A stretch of DNA of 15,713 nt, taken from positions 1 through 15,713 of the forward strand of contig DAHWBL010000067.1 of assembly GCA_027323595.1 (NCBI GenBank), given 5' to 3'. The position numbers were made by a program, and so were the translations under genes. Positions 1-7,229 of this stretch are shown piece after piece. Source of the DNA: Acetobacteraceae bacterium (GTDB lineage Bacteria > Pseudomonadota > Alphaproteobacteria > Acetobacterales > Acetobacteraceae). Below the pieces are notes generated by a model. It saw only the letters and a program-made list of their open reading frames with translations. It did no database searches and was not told where the DNA came from. Positions within the stretch are counted from its first letter, which is position 1; every line of letters starts with the position of its first letter.

Positions 1-33
1 GAGATGAACTACAGCGGCGCCGAAGCCGGTTGA
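1..33 (+). CDS. C-terminal end of an upstream gene (partial)
   Basis: Frame 1 is open from the window edge to a TGA at 31-33 and encodes ten residues ending EMNYSGAEAG. Third codon positions are mostly G or C, as in the surrounding genes. The other two frames either stop at once or run into the next gene. The family cannot be recognised from so few residues. The next gene begins 19 bases later on the same strand, so this could be an upstream operon member. Confidence 0.4.
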   Translation, partial: EMNYSGAEAG

Positions 34-52
34 GCGGTCCGGAGGCGGCGCG

Positions 53-892
53 GTGAGCGAGGCGGATGCGATGGCGTTCGCCGTCACCACCGACGACCAG
101 CTTCGCATCGTTGGCCGATGCAGCCGAACATCGGCCGGCGACGGCGATGTCGTCTTCGTGCATGGGTTTTCGATGTCGTGCCTGTGCTGGGGCCGCCAGA
201 TGGGCAGTGGTGCGCTGTCGAACCATCGCCTGGTCAGCTACGATCTGCGCGGCCATGGTGGCTCCGACAAGCCGACCCAGGCGGCGTTTTATCGGCAGGG
301 GTCGCGCTGGGCGCACGAACTGCGCGCGGTGATCGACCAGCTCGGTCTGGAGCGGCCGGTGCTGGTGGCGTGGTCGTATGGCGTGCGCATCGTCGTTGAC
401 TATCTCAGCACATTTGGTGAGAGCGGTATCGGCGGGATCAACATCGTCGGCTCCAAGATCAATTCAGACCCGGCGTTCGCCCAGCCGGCGATGGGCGCGC
501 TGCAACAGGCGATGGGGTCGGCTGATCTGACGGAAAATATTCGCGCCACCATTGGGTTTCTGCGCGGCTGCGCGCAGCACTGGCCGCAGGAGGATTTCGA
601 CGAGGCGCTCGCCGCCGCGATGGTGGTGCCCGACGCAGTTCGCCGCGCGATGATGGGCCGCGCGCTCGACGCGGATGCGCTGTTCGGCGCCCTTGGCGTT
701 CCGGTTCTGTTCAGCCACGGAAGGTTCGATCCGGTCGCTCCGGTGGCGGCCGCCGAGCATGGCGCGGCGACCGCGCCGCTGGGCCGCGTGTCGATCTATG
801 AGAGTTGCGCGCATATGCCGTTTTTTGAAGAGCCGGACAGGTTCAACCGCGAGCTCGCCGATTTTGTCGCGCACTGCCGCGCGCATCGCTGA
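53..892 (+). CDS. Alpha/beta hydrolase, 279 aa
   Basis: This is a cytoplasmic alpha/beta-hydrolase-fold enzyme without a signal peptide. Visible landmarks are the oxyanion-hole HGF at 37-39, the YDLRGHGGSDKP strand-turn at 63-74, the nucleophile elbow AWSYG with Ser108, a likely acid Asp226 in GRFDP and His254 in CAHMPFFEEP. The overall pattern resembles 3-oxoadipate enol-lactonase, haloperoxidase or carboxylesterase-like members and the length is normal for them. The elbow begins with Ala instead of the usual Gly of GxSxG. The GTG start at 53 is chosen because GGAGG lies at 41-45, seven bases upstream; an ATG at 71 is the alternative. It converges on the LysR gene with five bases between stops. 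It may belong to the neighbouring catabolic locus, acting on an ester, lactone or enol-lactone, but its substrate is unknown. Confidence 0.85.
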   Translation: MSEADAMAFAVTTDDQLRIVGRCSRTSAGDGDVVFVHGFSMSCLCWGRQMGSGALSNHRLVSYDLRGHGGSDKPTQAAFYRQGSRWAHELRAVIDQLGLERPVLVAWSYGVRIVVDYLSTFGESGIGGINIVGSKINSDPAFAQPAMGALQQAMGSADLTENIRATIGFLRGCAQHWPQEDFDEALAAAMVVPDAVRRAMMGRALDADALFGALGVPVLFSHGRFDPVAPVAAAEHGAATAPLGRVSIYESCAHMPFFEEPDRFNRELADFVAHCRAHR

Positions 893-897
893 GGCGA

Positions 898-1803
898 TCA
901 GCGCAGGATGCCGTCGCGGGTGAAGCTCGAAATTTCCTGATTGAGGATTTTGCGAAAGCCTTCCATCGCCTCGGTCATCGGCCGTTCGGCGGGCCAGACA
1001 AGAAAACGCTGCAACTGAAATCCGGTAATCTGTCGCGCGTTCCATTCTCCGTCGCTGGTGAGCTTGTGTACCGCGGTGGAAGGAAGCAGCAAATGGCCGA
1101 GTCCGAGCCGTGCCAGATCGAACAGGATCGACAGGCTGTCGGCTTCCATCCTGCATTGCAGGGTCTGCCCCTTTGCCGCGGCCAGGCGCTCATAGCCCAG
1201 CCGCTCACGGTGCGGCAGGCCGGGCAGCAGCAGCGGCACGCTGGCCAATTGCTTCACGGTGCATACCGGCCCCCAATCCAGATCGTGGTCGCGGTGGCTG
1301 ACCAGGTGAATGCGCTCGTTGGCGATCGGCTGGACGGCGAGCGCGGGATCACGATCTGGAAATGCAATGATCGCGCAATCGAGCGTGCCGCGCTGGATCG
1401 CCTCCTGGAGATGCATGGTCATGTCGGTCACCAGATGCAGCCGCACCTTGGGAAAGGCCTGGGTGTAGCGCCTGGCGAGTGCTGGAAACATCGCCTCGCC
1501 GAGCGATGGGTTGGCGCCGATCCGCAGCACGCCGGCGGGCGCGCGGCCGCGATTGCGCAGCTCGGCGCGCAGATCGTCCGCCTGGCGCAGCAGATCCACC
1601 GCGCGCCGGCGCAGCGTTTCACCGGCATCGGTCAGCTTCACGCCGCGGCCGGCGCGTTGCAGCAAGGCGGCATCGAGCTCTTCCTCAAGCAGCCTGATCT
1701 GCCGGCTGACCGCGGATTGCGCGACGCGCAGCCGGTGGGCGGCGAGGCTGATGTTCTCGACCTCGGCGACGGCGACGAAATAGCGCAGTTGTTGCAGGTC
1801 CAT
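898..1803 (-). CDS. LysR-family transcriptional regulator, 301 aa
   Basis: This is a DNA-binding transcription factor of the LysR type. The N-terminal winged helix-turn-helix is clear at about residues 1-60 (MDLQQLRYFVAVAEVENISLAAHRL, then the VAQSAVSRQI recognition helix), followed by the linker helix and a periplasmic-binding-like effector domain from about residue 90 (VLRIGANPSLGEAMFPALARRY). Length is typical. The ATG at 1803 gives the standard LysR start MDLQQLRYF and has GAGGG upstream; a GTG at 1815 would add four residues (the translated MRAG). The gene is divergent from the hyuA-like gene across an AT-rich region with a T-N11-A box, the usual layout for a LysR protein controlling its neighbour and itself. 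The inducer is presumably the substrate or an intermediate of the HyuAB step; it cannot be identified from sequence. Confidence 0.93.
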   Translation of the reverse strand: MDLQQLRYFVAVAEVENISLAAHRLRVAQSAVSRQIRLLEEELDAALLQRAGRGVKLTDAGETLRRRAVDLLRQADDLRAELRNRGRAPAGVLRIGANPSLGEAMFPALARRYTQAFPKVRLHLVTDMTMHLQEAIQRGTLDCAIIAFPDRDPALAVQPIANERIHLVSHRDHDLDWGPVCTVKQLASVPLLLPGLPHRERLGYERLAAAKGQTLQCRMEADSLSILFDLARLGLGHLLLPSTAVHKLTSDGEWNARQITGFQLQRFLVWPAERPMTEAMEGFRKILNQEISSFTRDGILR

Positions 1804-1832
1804 CCCGGCCCTCACTGGTGGCGGTTTAAGCT

Positions 1833-1847
1833 ATCTAAACATTAGAT
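1833..1847. promoter_or_regulatory. LysR-type T-N11-A operator
   Basis: A perfect inverted repeat, ATCTAA-ACA-TTAGAT, has six-base arms and a three-base centre. The T at 1834 and A at 1846 are separated by exactly 11 bases, matching the classic LysR recognition motif. It lies between the divergent LysR and hyuA-like genes and overlaps the expected -35 position of the GATAAT hexamer at 1865. This makes it the likely main binding site of the adjacent regulator. That it is bound is inferred. Confidence 0.65.
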
Positions 1848-1853
1848 CATACA

Positions 1854-1879
1854 AATCTGTAAATGATAATTTTCAGATT
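1854..1879. promoter_or_regulatory. 26-nt imperfect palindrome, possible second operator
   Basis: The arms AATCTG (1854-1859) and CAGATT (1874-1879) are exact reverse complements. Inside them AAAT (1861-1864) pairs with ATTT (1869-1872) around a GATA centre, leaving one mismatched T-T position on each side. Its centre is about 26 bases from the centre of the T-N11-A box. It covers the putative -10 of the hyuA promoter, so it could be an activation or repression site for the LysR protein or another regulator. Confidence 0.45.
1865..1870 (+). promoter_or_regulatory. Putative -10 element of the hyuAB-MFS operon
   Basis: GATAAT matches five of six bases of the sigma-70 TATAAT hexamer. Seventeen bases upstream lies TTAGAT (1842-1847), a poor -35, which is the expected pattern for an activator-dependent LysR-controlled promoter. 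Predicted transcription start is near 1877, giving a leader of about 60 bases before the TTG start. No promoter data are available. Confidence 0.35.
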
Positions 1880-1924
1880 GAATTCCATTCGCTAGCGTGG
1901 CGCCAACGATGACCACAATAACCC

Positions 1925-1930
1925 GGGAGG
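1925..1930 (+). promoter_or_regulatory. Ribosome binding site deciding the hyuA TTG start
   Basis: GGGAGG lies five bases before TTG at 1936. The other in-frame candidates, GTG at 1897 and ATG at 1909, have no comparable purine-rich site ahead of them. The position therefore favours TTG 1936. Confidence 0.6.
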
Positions 1931-1935
1931 CTTGG

Positions 1936-3993
1936 TTGCTGCGCGCAAGCGTCGATATCGGCGGCACATTCACCGACATGGTGGTAACCGAGCCAGGCGG
2001 CTCGGTGCAGATGTTCAAATCCCCTTCCACGCACGGGCGCCTGTCTGAAGGCGTGATGAACTGCTTTCGCAAGGCGGCGTCGGCGCGCGGCAGCAGTCTT
2101 GATGCGCTGCTGTGCCAGGTGGAGACCATCATCCACGGCACCACCGCCACGACCAACGCGCTGCTCACCCGCACCGGCGTGAAGACCGGCATGCTGACGA
2201 CCGATGGATTTCGCGACATCATCGAGCTGCGCCGTGGCATGCGCGCTGGCGTGTCGCCTTATAATCTCAAGGTGAAATTCCCCGAGCCGCTGGTGCCACG
2301 CGCCCGGCGCATCGGCATCACCGAGCGCATGGGGCCGGGCGGTGGCGTGCTCACCGCGCTGGATGAGGGCGAGGTGGAGGCGGCGGTGCGCCGGCTTGTC
2401 GATGATGGGTGCGAGGCGATCGCGGTCTGTTTTCTGTATTCCTACATCAACCCCGCGCACGAGCTGCGCGCGGCCCAGATCGCCCGGCGCATCGCACCGG
2501 ATGCCTTCGTGACCACCTCCTATGACACCATACCGAGCTCGCGCGAGTTCGAGCGTTTCAACACGACCGTGGTTGGTGCCTATGTCGGGGCGATCTTTGC
2601 TGCCTACATCGACAAGCTCGATGATGAGCTGCGCGAGGCGGGATTTGGTGGACATCTTCTGCTGATCCAGTCCAACGGCGGCATCCAGGACCGCCAGACC
2701 GCGAAGAACAATCCGGTCACGACGCTGCTGTCGGGGCCATCGGCGGGGCCATCGGTTGGCCAGTATTTCGGTGGTGCCTATTCATCGAAGATCATCTCCG
2801 CCGATATGGGCGGCACCTCGTTCGAGGCGGCGCTGATCCAGGACAATCAGATTCTGCTCACCTCGAACACCTGGCTGTCCGAGCAGCGCATTGCCGCGAA
2901 GATGGTTGATGTACACTCGATCGGCGCGGGTGGCGGCAGCATCGCGCGGTTCGATTCGATGGATCTGCTGCGCGTGGGCCCGGCCAGCGCGGGCTCTCGT
3001 CCGGGGCCGGCCTGTTATGGCAATGGCGGCACCGAGGCGACCGTGACGGACGCGAACGTGCTGCTTGGCTACATCGATCCGCAGTTTTTTCTTGGCGGCG
3101 AGATGCAGTTGGATGTCGAGGCGGCACGCGCCGCGATGGCGCCGATCGCGCGCGGCATGTCGGCGAGCCAGGACGACGCCGCGCATGCGATTTTCGAGAT
3201 TATCAATGAAAGCATGGCCGATGCGCTGAACGAGCGCTGCACCAGACGCGGCTTTGATCCTCGTGAGTTTCTGCTGGTCGCCGGCGGCGGGGCGGGCGGG
3301 CTGCATGTCGCGGCGATCGCGCGCAAGGCCGGCATACGGCGTGTGCTGATCCCGAAATTCGCTTCTGCATACTGCGCTTTTGGCATGCAGTTGCCGGATT
3401 TCAGCCAGGATTACGTGCGCACCTATACCCGCCGGATGCACGACGCCGACCCGGCGGCCATCGATGCCCTGTTCGCCGAGATGGAGCGCGAGGGCCGCGC
3501 GGTGCTGACCCGTTCGGGTGCGGCGGACGAAAATATCCGCTTCGCCCGCACTGCCGACCTGCGCTATGTCGGGCAGTTCAACGAGGTTGAGGTCGATTGT
3601 CCTTCGGGGCCGACCAGCCCGCGGAGCCTGGAGGAGATCGCCGAGGCATTTCACATCCGCCATGACCAGACCTTCGCTTTTTCCATCCGCAAACGCGCGG
3701 TCGAGCTGGTGTATCTGCGGGTGCGGGCCATCGCGCCCACCCCGCCGATCAGCCTGCGCGAGATCGGGCACGATGCGGGCTCGCCGGTTCGCGCGCGCAA
3801 GGCCGACCGGGCCTGCTACTTTGGCCGCGTCATCGGCTGGCAGCAAACACCGGTTTATGCCGGTGACTCGCTGTGCGCCGGCGCTGCGATCGAGGGGCCG
3901 GCATTGCTGGAGGAGGCGGGTGCGACGATCCTGGTGCCGCCTGGCGCGCGTGCCGAGGTCGATCGCTACGGCAATTATCTCATTCATACCTGA
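1936..3993 (+). CDS. hyuA: Hydantoinase/oxoprolinase A-subunit-like protein (HyuA family), 685 aa
   Basis: This is the ATP-binding subunit of the family that includes ATP-dependent N-methylhydantoinase, 5-oxoprolinase, caprolactamase and acetone/acetophenone carboxylases. The ASKHA-type phosphate loop VDIGGTFTD is at residues 6-14, exactly at the N-terminus when translation starts at TTG 1936. HGTTATTNALL follows at 67-77, LLSGPSAGPSVG before residue 290, a second phosphate motif DMGGTSFE at 290-297, IGAGGGS, RPGPACYG and VAGGGAGGLH further on. Length is typical. Starting at GTG 1897 would add 13 residues ahead of the conserved motif. The second phosphate motif reads SFE where hydantoinases commonly read STD. 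The gene is 12 bases upstream of hyuB, the partner that carries the substrate and metal site. Family assignment is firm. Substrate, and whether the reaction is hydrolysis or carboxylation, are unknown. Confidence 0.92.
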   Translation: MLRASVDIGGTFTDMVVTEPGGSVQMFKSPSTHGRLSEGVMNCFRKAASARGSSLDALLCQVETIIHGTTATTNALLTRTGVKTGMLTTDGFRDIIELRRGMRAGVSPYNLKVKFPEPLVPRARRIGITERMGPGGGVLTALDEGEVEAAVRRLVDDGCEAIAVCFLYSYINPAHELRAAQIARRIAPDAFVTTSYDTIPSSREFERFNTTVVGAYVGAIFAAYIDKLDDELREAGFGGHLLLIQSNGGIQDRQTAKNNPVTTLLSGPSAGPSVGQYFGGAYSSKIISADMGGTSFEAALIQDNQILLTSNTWLSEQRIAAKMVDVHSIGAGGGSIARFDSMDLLRVGPASAGSRPGPACYGNGGTEATVTDANVLLGYIDPQFFLGGEMQLDVEAARAAMAPIARGMSASQDDAAHAIFEIINESMADALNERCTRRGFDPREFLLVAGGGAGGLHVAAIARKAGIRRVLIPKFASAYCAFGMQLPDFSQDYVRTYTRRMHDADPAAIDALFAEMEREGRAVLTRSGAADENIRFARTADLRYVGQFNEVEVDCPSGPTSPRSLEEIAEAFHIRHDQTFAFSIRKRAVELVYLRVRAIAPTPPISLREIGHDAGSPVRARKADRACYFGRVIGWQQTPVYAGDSLCAGAAIEGPALLEEAGATILVPPGARAEVDRYGNYLIHT

Positions 3994-4005
3994 ACGGAGC
4001 ACGCC

Positions 4006-5775
4006 ATGGACACCATCGCCCCCGGCGGACGCGAGGATCTGCTCGATCCTGTCACCCGCAGCGTGATCTGGAACAAGTTTCTCAGCATCTCGCGTGAGAT
4101 GTCGACGATCATCGAGCGTTCGTCACAGAATTTCGTCACCGCCGAGCTGCATGATTTCTGCGTCGGCCTGTTCGACGCGGCTGGGCGGTCGATCGCCCAT
4201 TATGTCGGCCTGCCCGGACAGATCGGCGCGGGCAGCCTGCAGGTGAAGGCGTTGATCGCGCGCTTTGGCGATGACATCGCGCCGGGCGACGTGTTTCTGA
4301 TGAACGACCCCTACACCGCGTTTGGCACCCATCTTCCCGATATCACGCTGTTCTACCCGGTGTTTTTCGAGGGTGTTCTGGTTTGCTACGCGATGGCGCG
4401 CGGGCATCAGGAGGATATGGGCGGCTCGTTGCCTGGCGGCTACTTCCCTGGCGCCTACGACATCCATGCCGAGGGCCTGGTCATTCCGCCCACGCGCATC
4501 TACCAGCGCGGCGAGGAGACCCCGGTCTATGAGTTCTTCCTCGCCAACATCCGTTTTCCCGACGGCATGCGGATCGACAATGCGGCGATGATCGCGGCGA
4601 TGAAGGTGGCCGAGCGGCGGCTGAGGGAAATGCTCACCCAGTACGGCCGCGAGGCGCTGGGGCATTATATCGACGAGATGATCGATTCGACCGAGCGCGC
4701 GGTGCGCCGCGAACTCGCGTTGATCCCTGATGGCGTCTATCGCACCGAGGCGGCGACCGACGACGATGGACAGAATTTCGACAAGCCGGTCTGGGTGCGG
4801 TGCACGCTGACCGTGCAGGGTGATGACCTGACCTTCGATTTTTCCGAGAGTGATCCGCAGGTGAGTTTCGTGAACTGCCCGCTCTCGGCGACCTATGCAT
4901 CGGTCTACTCGGCGGTGTTCACGTCACTGTCGGCGGAGATTTCATCCTATCATAACGAGGGCAGCTATCGCGCGATCAGGATCGTCGCGCCGCCGGGGCT
5001 GTGCATCAATCCGGTCTATCCGGCGACCGTGGGGGCCGCGCCGATCTCGCTGGGCACGCAGGTTCTGGAGGCCGCCGCAGAGGCGCTGAGCAAGGCCGTG
5101 CCGCATAATATCTGTGCGGCCTGGGCGCGCCATTACGGATGCGGACTGGTTGGCACCGATCCGCGCACCAACGAGCGATATGTGTTTTTGGCGCATGTCT
5201 CCGATGGCGGGTCGGGTGCGATCTGGGGATATGATGGCTGGCCGCATATCTCGCCCTGGGTGTGCGGTGGTGAGTTGGTGCGCGCGCCGGTGGAAATGCT
5301 GGAGGCGCATTATCCGTGGCACATCGTGCGCTATGAGCTGATGACCGATTCCGGCGGGGCCGGCACCTATCGCGGCGGGCTCGGGATCAATTGGGAGGCG
5401 GTCAACCAGGGCGGCGATGCGATTTTGCTGACCGGCGATTCGGACGGGGACATCACCCGCGGCTATACGGTTCTTGGCGGGAAGTCCCCCGATTTCTTCA
5501 ACAAGTTGACGCTGACCAATCCGCAGGGCGAGACCCGGCAGGTGCGCGCGCACCGCCAGTCCGTGGCCGGCGCCGGCGACCTGTTGATCCAGCGCACGGC
5601 CGGCGGCTGCGGTGTGGGCGATCCGATGCAGCGCGACGTCGCCGCCGTGCTCGATGATGTGCGCAATGAATATGTCTCGCTCGCCCAGGCGAAGGCGGTC
5701 TATGGCGTGGTGATCGATCCCGTCACGATGCGGATCGACGCCGCCGCCACGAAGGTTTGTCGCGCCACCCACTGA
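4006..5775 (+). CDS. hyuB: Hydantoinase/oxoprolinase B-subunit-like protein (HyuB family), 589 aa
   Basis: This is the partner subunit of HyuA; in the family it binds the metal and the substrate amide or ketone after activation by ATP on HyuA. Hallmarks are MNDPYTAFGTHLPDITLF from residue 99, ARGHQEDMGGSLPGGY from 131, AEGLVIPP, GGAGTYRGGLGI and the C-terminal GGCGVGDP with RDVAAVLDDVRNEYVS. His109, Asp112 and His134 have the same 3 and 22 residue spacing as the Mn ligands I recall for acetone carboxylase (His150, Asp153, His175). At 589 aa it matches the hydantoinase and caprolactamase B subunits better than the longer acetone carboxylase alpha subunit, and no small gamma subunit gene follows. 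The start ATG has CGGAG upstream. The MFS gene follows after 32 bases, apparently in the same operon. Confidence 0.92.
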   Translation: MDTIAPGGREDLLDPVTRSVIWNKFLSISREMSTIIERSSQNFVTAELHDFCVGLFDAAGRSIAHYVGLPGQIGAGSLQVKALIARFGDDIAPGDVFLMNDPYTAFGTHLPDITLFYPVFFEGVLVCYAMARGHQEDMGGSLPGGYFPGAYDIHAEGLVIPPTRIYQRGEETPVYEFFLANIRFPDGMRIDNAAMIAAMKVAERRLREMLTQYGREALGHYIDEMIDSTERAVRRELALIPDGVYRTEAATDDDGQNFDKPVWVRCTLTVQGDDLTFDFSESDPQVSFVNCPLSATYASVYSAVFTSLSAEISSYHNEGSYRAIRIVAPPGLCINPVYPATVGAAPISLGTQVLEAAAEALSKAVPHNICAAWARHYGCGLVGTDPRTNERYVFLAHVSDGGSGAIWGYDGWPHISPWVCGGELVRAPVEMLEAHYPWHIVRYELMTDSGGAGTYRGGLGINWEAVNQGGDAILLTGDSDGDITRGYTVLGGKSPDFFNKLTLTNPQGETRQVRAHRQSVAGAGDLLIQRTAGGCGVGDPMQRDVAAVLDDVRNEYVSLAQAKAVYGVVIDPVTMRIDAAATKVCRATH

Positions 5776-5807
5776 ACGCCACAAGAAAAGAAACCAGGGA
5801 GGACACC

Positions 5808-7229
5808 ATGCAACAGGTCGCCAGCAGCGAGCTTGCCCGCGCCTATGACGCTGCCCCCATCAATGCGCGATATTGGCGCAGTTTCGCGCTGTTGGCGGCG
5901 ACGCAGGCGCTGGATTTTTTCGATTTTTTCATCGTCGGATTCATCGTCGCGGTGCTTGGTCCGTCGTGGCACCTCACCTTCGGGCAGTCCGCGACGATGC
6001 TGCTGGGAGCAGGGCTTGGCGCGATGGCCGGGGCGCTGATCTGGGGCGTGTTCGCCGACCGGTGGGGACGGCGGGGGATGATCGTGCTCGGCACCTTCAT
6101 CTGCGCGGTGTCCTCGGCGGGGCTGGCGATGGTACCAGAGGGAAGCTGGCTGATGTTCGCGATCCTGCGGCTTGGCGTGGGCTTCGGACTTGCCGCATCC
6201 GCGACGCCGACCGGCGCGCTGATCGTTGAATACACACCGACACGGCTGCGGACTTTCGCATCGAGCTTCATCGTGGTGGCCAATTCGGTCGGCATTCTGC
6301 TTGCCGCCAGCACCGCGGCGGCGCTGCTTGCAGCACTCGGCTGGCGGGGCGTGGCCGCCCTTGGGGTGATGCCGGCGGTGGTTGGCATATTGGTCTGGAT
6401 TTTCGTTCCTGAGTCGTATCTGTGGCTGATCTCGGCGGGCCGGCACGAGGAGGCGCGGCGCACCGTCGCGCAGGCCATCGGGGTGCCCGCGGAAAGCCTG
6501 CCGCTGCCGACAGCGCAGCAGGGGGCCGCGCCGCGCGTGGGCTTTGGCGAGTTGTTCGTCGAGCCACGTCGAGCGCTGTTGATCGGGCTCACCTGGCTGC
6601 TCGGCTCCACCGCGTTTTATGGCGTGTATCTGTGGGGGCCGACGATCATCGCGCTTCTGCTCAACATCACGCCGCGCGCCGCGGCGGGATATTTTGTCTA
6701 TGTCGGCATCGTTGGCGTTGCCGGCAAGGCGTTGTTCTCGATCCTGCCGCAGATGATCGGCCGGCGGCGTTCGGGCGAGATCATGGGCTATGGCGCGGCG
6801 GTGGGTCTGCTCGCCGCCGGCTGGTTTCATGCTGAAATGTGGATGGGGGTGCCGGCTTTTTTCATTCTGCTGATGGCGGGGGATCTGTTTTTTGAAGGCG
6901 GGCTGGCCAATCTGGCGCCCTATTCGGTGGAGGTGTTCGGGGTGCGCCTGGGCGCGCGCAGCGTGGGGCTGGCGCAGGCGGCGAACGCCGTTGGCAAGAT
7001 CGCCGGCCCGGTGATCCTGGCGCTGATCGCGGGCACCAGCAATTTCGTCACGCCGCAGGCGACCACCGATTCGATTCTTCCGGCGTTTTTGTTTTTCGCC
7101 TTGTGCAGCCTGGGTGTCGGGCTTTGCTTCACGCTGATCCCGATCGAGACGCATGGCCGGCCGCTGGAGATCGAGCCGGGCGCGCACACAGCCAGCCAGG
7201 CGGCCGCGCGCGGGCCGGCACGGCCCTGA
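5808..7229 (+). CDS. MFS transporter, metabolite:H+ symporter type, 473 aa
   Basis: This is an inner-membrane major facilitator with about twelve hydrophobic segments. TM1 carries two acidic residues (Asp36 and Asp39 in ALDFFDFFIVGF), placed like the DGxD pair of aromatic acid:H+ symporters, and MFS motif A between TM2 and TM3 reads GVFADRWGRR at 80-89. A cytoplasmic loop near the middle (PAESLPLPTAQQGAAPRVGF) separates the two halves. ATG 5808 is chosen because AGGGAGGA (5796-5803) lies just upstream; an in-frame upstream ATG at 5757 lies inside hyuB. As third gene of the hyuAB operon it most likely imports the HyuAB substrate, though export of a product is possible. Its stop codon abuts the stop of the convergent hydrolase gene, TGA and TCA forming TGATCA. 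Confidence 0.9.
   Translation: MQQVASSELARAYDAAPINARYWRSFALLAATQALDFFDFFIVGFIVAVLGPSWHLTFGQSATMLLGAGLGAMAGALIWGVFADRWGRRGMIVLGTFICAVSSAGLAMVPEGSWLMFAILRLGVGFGLAASATPTGALIVEYTPTRLRTFASSFIVVANSVGILLAASTAAALLAALGWRGVAALGVMPAVVGILVWIFVPESYLWLISAGRHEEARRTVAQAIGVPAESLPLPTAQQGAAPRVGFGELFVEPRRALLIGLTWLLGSTAFYGVYLWGPTIIALLLNITPRAAAGYFVYVGIVGVAGKALFSILPQMIGRRRSGEIMGYGAAVGLLAAGWFHAEMWMGVPAFFILLMAGDLFFEGGLANLAPYSVEVFGVRLGARSVGLAQAANAVGKIAGPVILALIAGTSNFVTPQATTDSILPAFLFFALCSLGVGLCFTLIPIETHGRPLEIEPGAHTASQAAARGPARP

Noticed and set aside
2782..4002. Long minus-strand open frame antisense to hyuA
   Set aside because: Low-complexity Arg/Ala/His/Gln composition typical of the antisense strand of GC-rich genes; no family motif, whereas the plus strand encodes HyuA.
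5700..7187. 495-codon minus-strand frame antisense to the MFS gene
   Set aside because: Highly charged His/Arg/Gln-rich product with no recognisable domain; the plus strand encodes a clear transporter.
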